In this document: in pieces, positions 6,874 to 9,603 of the stretch
Numbering within the stretch: position 1 is the stretch's first letter
How the letters are laid out: every line of letters starts with the position of its first letter
NCBI GenBank assembly: GCA_023432075.1
Contig: JAEYVD010000729.1
Coordinates: 1-9,603 of the forward strand
Length of the DNA: 9,603 nucleotides
Source: Pseudomonadota bacterium
GTDB taxonomy: Bacteria > Pseudomonadota > Gammaproteobacteria > Burkholderiales > Burkholderiaceae_B
Direction: 5' to 3'
Notes under the pieces: generated by a model
Told to the model about the DNA's origin: nothing
What the model saw: the letters and a program-made list of their open reading frames with translations, nothing else
Database searches by the model: none
Program-made: the position numbers and the translations under genes

Positions 6874-8101
6874 AGCCCTGGCCCGCGAGGCGCAGTCATT
6901 TTCCAGCAGTCAGACGAATTCAACGCCTGCCCAGCCCGCGGCCCCGGCCGAGCAGCCGGTGCGCTTTCATGCCCGGGGCGCCAAGCCGCTGACCGAGACG
7001 CTGACCGGCGACGAAACCGAAGTGGCGCGCGTCATGCAGATCTGCAACGCCTGCCGCTACTGCGAAGGCTTCTGCGCGGTGTTTCCCGCCATGACCCGCC
7101 GCCTGGAATTCGGCAAGGCGGACCTGAACTACCTGGCCAACCTGTGCCACAACTGCGGCGCCTGTCTGCACGCATGCCAGTACGCGCCGCCGCACGAATT
7201 CGCCGTCAACGTGCCGCAGGCCATGGCCAAGGTGCGGATGCAGACGTACACCGACTATGCCTGGCCGGCCGCGCTGGGCACGCTGTACAAGCGCAATGGC
7301 CTGGCGCTGTCGCTGGCCACGGCCGCAGGCCTGGCGCTGTTCCTGGTGCTGGCGGTGGTGATGACGGGCGGCCTTTTCCATGAACCGATGGCCGGCAACT
7401 TCTACGCTGTCTTTCCGCACAACACGCTGGCGCTGATGTTCGGCGTGGTGTTCGGCTTTTCGATGCTGGCGCTGGCGGTGGGGGTGACCCGCTTCTGGCG
7501 CAATGTCAGCCCGGGGGCGGCCTCCGGCGCGGCAGTGGCCGAGGCGGCGCACGACGCGCTGCGGCTGCGCTATCTGGACGGCGGCCACGGCAAGGGCTGC
7601 AACAACGCCGACGATGCCTTCACGCTGTGGCGCCGGCGGTTCCACCATTTCACGTTCTACGGTTTCATGCTGTGCTTTGCGGCCACCTGTGTCGCCACGC
7701 TGTACCACTATCTGCTGGGCCAGCAGGCGCCGTATCCGATTCTGAGCGCGCCCGTGCTGCTGGGCACCGCGGGCGGCATTGGCCTTCTGATCGGGCCCGC
7801 CGGTTTGCTGTGGCTGAACGTCAAGCGCCATCCGCTGCAGGGCGACGCGGCGCAAAAGCCGATGGACCGTGGCTTCATCGTGCTGCTGTTCCTGACCAGC
7901 GCGACGGGCCTGGCGCTCTTGGCCGGCCGCGACGGCAGCGCCATGGCGCTGCTGCTGGCGATCCACCTGGGCGTCGTGATGGCGCTGTTCCTGACCTTGC
8001 CCTACGGCAAGTTCGCGCATGGCATCTACCGCTCGGCCGCGCTCTTGAAGTGGTCCATCGAGAAACGCCAGCCCAACAAGCTGCAGCTCGGTTCGGACTG
8101 A
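6860..8101 (+). CDS. tcuB: TcuB, iron-sulfur/membrane electron carrier for TcuA
   Basis: Encodes 413 residues. After a low-complexity Ala/Pro/Gln stretch (about 15-35) come two CxxCxxCxxxC sites, C62/C65/C68/C72 and C96/C99/C102/C106, each able to hold a 4Fe-4S cluster. Six membrane helices follow, at about 147-169, 188-210, 265-287, 297-321, 338-355 and 361-381. Histidines in or near the helices (H262/H263, H283, H369, H387) are candidate heme ligands; Salmonella TcuB is known to use Fe-S clusters and heme to carry electrons from TcuA to the membrane. The start at 6860 is chosen over an in-frame ATG at 6845 because GGGAG lies 6 nt before it and nothing like it precedes 6845. The start lies inside the end of tcuA, in another frame, which suggests coupled translation and balanced amounts of the two partners. 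Confidence 0.9.
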   Translation: MKQLEALAREAQSFSSSQTNSTPAQPAAPAEQPVRFHARGAKPLTETLTGDETEVARVMQICNACRYCEGFCAVFPAMTRRLEFGKADLNYLANLCHNCGACLHACQYAPPHEFAVNVPQAMAKVRMQTYTDYAWPAALGTLYKRNGLALSLATAAGLALFLVLAVVMTGGLFHEPMAGNFYAVFPHNTLALMFGVVFGFSMLALAVGVTRFWRNVSPGAASGAAVAEAAHDALRLRYLDGGHGKGCNNADDAFTLWRRRFHHFTFYGFMLCFAATCVATLYHYLLGQQAPYPILSAPVLLGTAGGIGLLIGPAGLLWLNVKRHPLQGDAAQKPMDRGFIVLLFLTSATGLALLAGRDGSAMALLLAIHLGVVMALFLTLPYGKFAHGIYRSAALLKWSIEKRQPNKLQLGSD

Positions 8102-8127
8102 CCGGACCGGCCTTATCGCCAGCCTGA

Positions 8128-8148
8128 CGGCGCCCGCACGAGGCGCCG
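8128..8148 (+). other. GC hairpin between tcuB and the Bug gene
   Basis: CGGCGCC and GGCGCCG form a perfect 7-bp stem around a 7-nt loop (8135-8141) in the 74-bp gap. No T-run follows, so it does not look like a rho-independent terminator. It could slow or protect the transcript and make the receptor level differ from that of TcuAB. No effect can be shown from sequence alone. Confidence 0.4.
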
Positions 8149-8175
8149 CAGCCGGCCACAACCCTGGAGACATCA

Positions 8176-9153
8176 ATGTTCCGCACTCGTTTGCTGGCGC
8201 GCTGCGCGCTGGCCGCCTGTCTGACGCCCGCCCTGCCTGCGGCGATGGCGCAAACCTATCCCGCCAAGCCGATCACGCTGGTCGTGCCCCATTCGGCCGG
8301 CGGCACGTCCGACATCCTGGCGCGCACCGTTGCCGCCGAAGCCGCCAAGACGCTGGGCCAGACCATCGTGATCGACAACAAGGGCGGCGCCAACGGCACC
8401 ATCGCCGCCAAGCAGGTGGCTTCGTCCGCGCCGGACGGCTACACGCTGCTGTTGGCCACCGCCAGCACGCACGGCATCAACCCGTCGCTCTACTCGCGCA
8501 TTTCCTACGACGCGGTCAAGGACTTCGCGCCCGTCACGCTGCTGGCCACCGTGCCCAACGTGCTGGTCGTCGGTCCCAACGTCAAGGCCGGCAACGTGCA
8601 GGAACTCATTGCCTTCATCCGTTCGCAAGGCGACAAGACCAACATGGGCTCGGCAGGCGCCGGCACGCCGGGACACCTGGCCGGCGAGATGTTCAAGAGC
8701 GAGGCCAAGCTGCAGTTCACGCATGTGCCCTACAAGGGCGGCAGCCCCGCCATCACCGATCTCATCGGCGGGCAGATCGATTTCATGTTCACCACCATTC
8801 CGGGCGTGTTGCCGCACGTGAAGGCGGGCTCGCTGCGGGCCCTGGCCGTGACCTCGCCCGAGCGCTCGTCCGCGATGCCCGACGTGCCGACGATGGCCGA
8901 GTCCGGCCTGCCCGGTTTCCAGGCGGTGTCCTGGCACGGCATCGTCGCGCCTGCCGGCACGCCGGACGCGGTGGTGGCGCGGCTGAACCAGGCGCTGACC
9001 GGCGCGCTGGCGGCGCCCGAGGTCAAGCAGCGGTTGATGGAGGAGGGCGCGCGCGCCTCCGGCGTGAACACGGCGGAATTCGGCAAGTTCATCCAGACCG
9101 AGATGGCGGCCTGGGCCAAGGCGGTCAAGGACTCGGGCGCCACGGCCAACTGA
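8176..9153 (+). CDS. Bug-family (TctC-type) periplasmic tricarboxylate receptor
   Basis: Encodes 325 residues, normal for the family. A signal peptide covers residues 1-25 (basic MFRTR, hydrophobic core, AMA before Q26). The mature start has the Bug signature YPAKPITLVVPHSAGGTSD (28-46). The ligand-side loops follow as GSAGAGTPGHLAGE (158-171) and THVPYKGGSPAITDL (182-196). These receptors capture carboxylic acids in the periplasm, either for a TctAB-type tripartite transporter or as free-standing sensors. Placement after tcuB makes tricarballylate, citrate or aconitate the likely ligand; this is inference. GGAGA lies 5 nt before the ATG. No TctA/TctB-type membrane partner is in the window, and the gene sits where Salmonella has the MFS permease gene tcuC. 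A terminator follows 7 bp after the stop, so this is the last gene of the operon. Confidence 0.93.
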   Translation: MFRTRLLARCALAACLTPALPAAMAQTYPAKPITLVVPHSAGGTSDILARTVAAEAAKTLGQTIVIDNKGGANGTIAAKQVASSAPDGYTLLLATASTHGINPSLYSRISYDAVKDFAPVTLLATVPNVLVVGPNVKAGNVQELIAFIRSQGDKTNMGSAGAGTPGHLAGEMFKSEAKLQFTHVPYKGGSPAITDLIGGQIDFMFTTIPGVLPHVKAGSLRALAVTSPERSSAMPDVPTMAESGLPGFQAVSWHGIVAPAGTPDAVVARLNQALTGALAAPEVKQRLMEEGARASGVNTAEFGKFIQTEMAAWAKAVKDSGATAN

Positions 9154-9160
9154 AGGGCCG

Positions 9161-9184
9161 GGCGGTCCTGGCGGGCCGCCTTTT
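9161..9184 (+). terminator. Rho-independent terminator of the tcu operon
   Basis: GGCGGTCC (9161-9168) pairs with GGGCCGCC (9173-9180) over 8 bp with one G-U pair, around a TGGC loop, and is followed directly by TTTT. It starts 7 bp after the Bug-gene stop codon. The T-run is short, but the stem is very GC-rich. Confidence 0.8.
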
Positions 9185-9225
9185 GCTGAATGAAGCGCAT
9201 GCCGATCGGCACGCGGGCGCCATGC

Positions 9226-9231
9226 TAGGAT
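9226..9231 (+). promoter_or_regulatory. Extended -10 box just before the last gene
   Basis: TAGGAT is preceded by TG one base upstream (TGC-TAGGAT), the extended -10 form, which lessens the need for a -35 box; none is evident. Transcription would begin around 9238, at or next to the ATG at 9239. The AGGA within the box could instead act as a ribosome site for that ATG, 8 nt away, so the two readings compete. Confidence 0.45.
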
Positions 9232-9238
9232 GCCCCGC

Positions 9239-9603
9239 ATGCTGATCGCCGCCCTGCTCACCTCGTTGTCTCTCACCCCGGGCCACGCCGTTGAATACGA
9301 CCTCGCGTGCTTCTTTGCGGACAGGCAGGCGCAAGGCTCGCTGGAACACGTCGAGCACTGCGCCCGCGCCACGAACGACAGCGTCGAGTTCCGGCCCGCC
9401 GTGCTGGCGCGCATGGATTTCGGCGCCGATGGCCTGTCGCCTGCGACCGCCAACGGTTCGTGGCACTGGGTGCGGCCTGACGGACGCGCCGTGGCCGTGG
9501 TCACGTTCGACAACAGCGCCGACGACTTCGAGGAAGGCCTCACGCGCGGTCCTTGGGCCGGCGGCATGGCCTACTACGACAAGCAGCTCAACCGCGTGCT
9601 GGC
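9239..9603 (+). CDS. Exported protein with WG-repeat-like segment, cut by the window edge
   Basis: The reading frame is open from the ATG to the end of the window, 121 codons. It begins MLIAALLTSLSLTPGHAVEY, a hydrophobic signal sequence with likely cleavage after the A of GHA (residue 17). Two cysteines follow at about 24 and 41. Around residues 83-121 the text DGRAVAVVTFDNSADDFEEG, then a Gly-Trp-rich stretch and YYDKQLNRVL, resembles the start of a WG (KWG) beta-repeat array, as seen in secreted proteins of unknown function. An in-frame ATG at 9230 would add Met-Pro-Arg and give the signal sequence a positive charge. I prefer 9239 because AGGA is correctly spaced and because the -10 box overlaps 9230. 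The gene lies downstream of the operon terminator, so it is a separate unit. Confidence 0.7.
   Translation, partial: MLIAALLTSLSLTPGHAVEYDLACFFADRQAQGSLEHVEHCARATNDSVEFRPAVLARMDFGADGLSPATANGSWHWVRPDGRAVAVVTFDNSADDFEEGLTRGPWAGGMAYYDKQLNRVL

Noticed and set aside
6920..8176. 418-codon open frame on the minus strand opposite tcuB
   Set aside because: The product is rich in Gln, His and Arg and is the shadow of the Fe-S/membrane protein gene.
8173..9567. 464-codon open frame on the minus strand
   Set aside because: It is antisense to the Bug receptor gene, crosses the operon terminator and runs into the next gene. Its composition is low complexity and no family motif is visible.

Overview
The window is GC-rich, gene-dense chromosomal DNA. 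It most resembles a betaproteobacterium of the Alcaligenaceae (Achromobacter/Bordetella type). The reasons are the high G+C with strong third-position bias, an orphan Bug-family (TctC-type) periplasmic receptor, a family III CoA-transferase and TAGRNT-type -10 boxes close to gene starts. The genus is inferred, not proven. I see no mobile element, tRNA/rRNA or CRISPR, so this looks like ordinary metabolic backbone with a few uncharacterised cell-envelope genes.

Left part (minus strand, 1-3097): the first 18 codons of an unidentified gene lie 18 bp downstream of a TTG-started family III CoA-transferase gene, so the two look co-transcribed. Upstream of these on the same strand are a 54-residue Gly/Pro-rich lipoprotein gene and a large gene for an exported TPR-like protein of unknown function.

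Middle (plus strand, 3278-5380): a four-helix membrane protein of unknown function is divergent from the TPR gene. It is followed by a nu-class (YfcG/Ure2-like) glutathione S-transferase gene, which ends 3 bp before the start of a LysR-type regulator gene.

Right part (plus strand, 5367-9184): a tricarballylate-utilisation operon. It holds tcuA (FAD-dependent tricarballylate dehydrogenase), tcuB (two 4Fe-4S sites plus six membrane helices, 14-bp overlap with tcuA) and, after a 74-bp gap with a GC hairpin, a Bug-type solute receptor. It ends in a clear rho-independent terminator. In Salmonella the set is tcuR-tcuABC, with TcuC an MFS permease; here a Bug receptor sits in the tcuC position and no permease is present. 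TcuA would oxidise tricarballylate to cis-aconitate for the TCA cycle and TcuB would pass the electrons to the membrane. The LysR gene just upstream is the obvious candidate regulator. A perfect 7+7 dyad with T-N11-A form overlaps its stop codon, about 64 bp upstream of the predicted tcuA transcription start, which is the classical LysR recognition-site position.

A new gene begins after the terminator and runs off the right edge. It encodes an exported protein with a WG-repeat-like segment and may be transcribed from a start at or next to its ATG.
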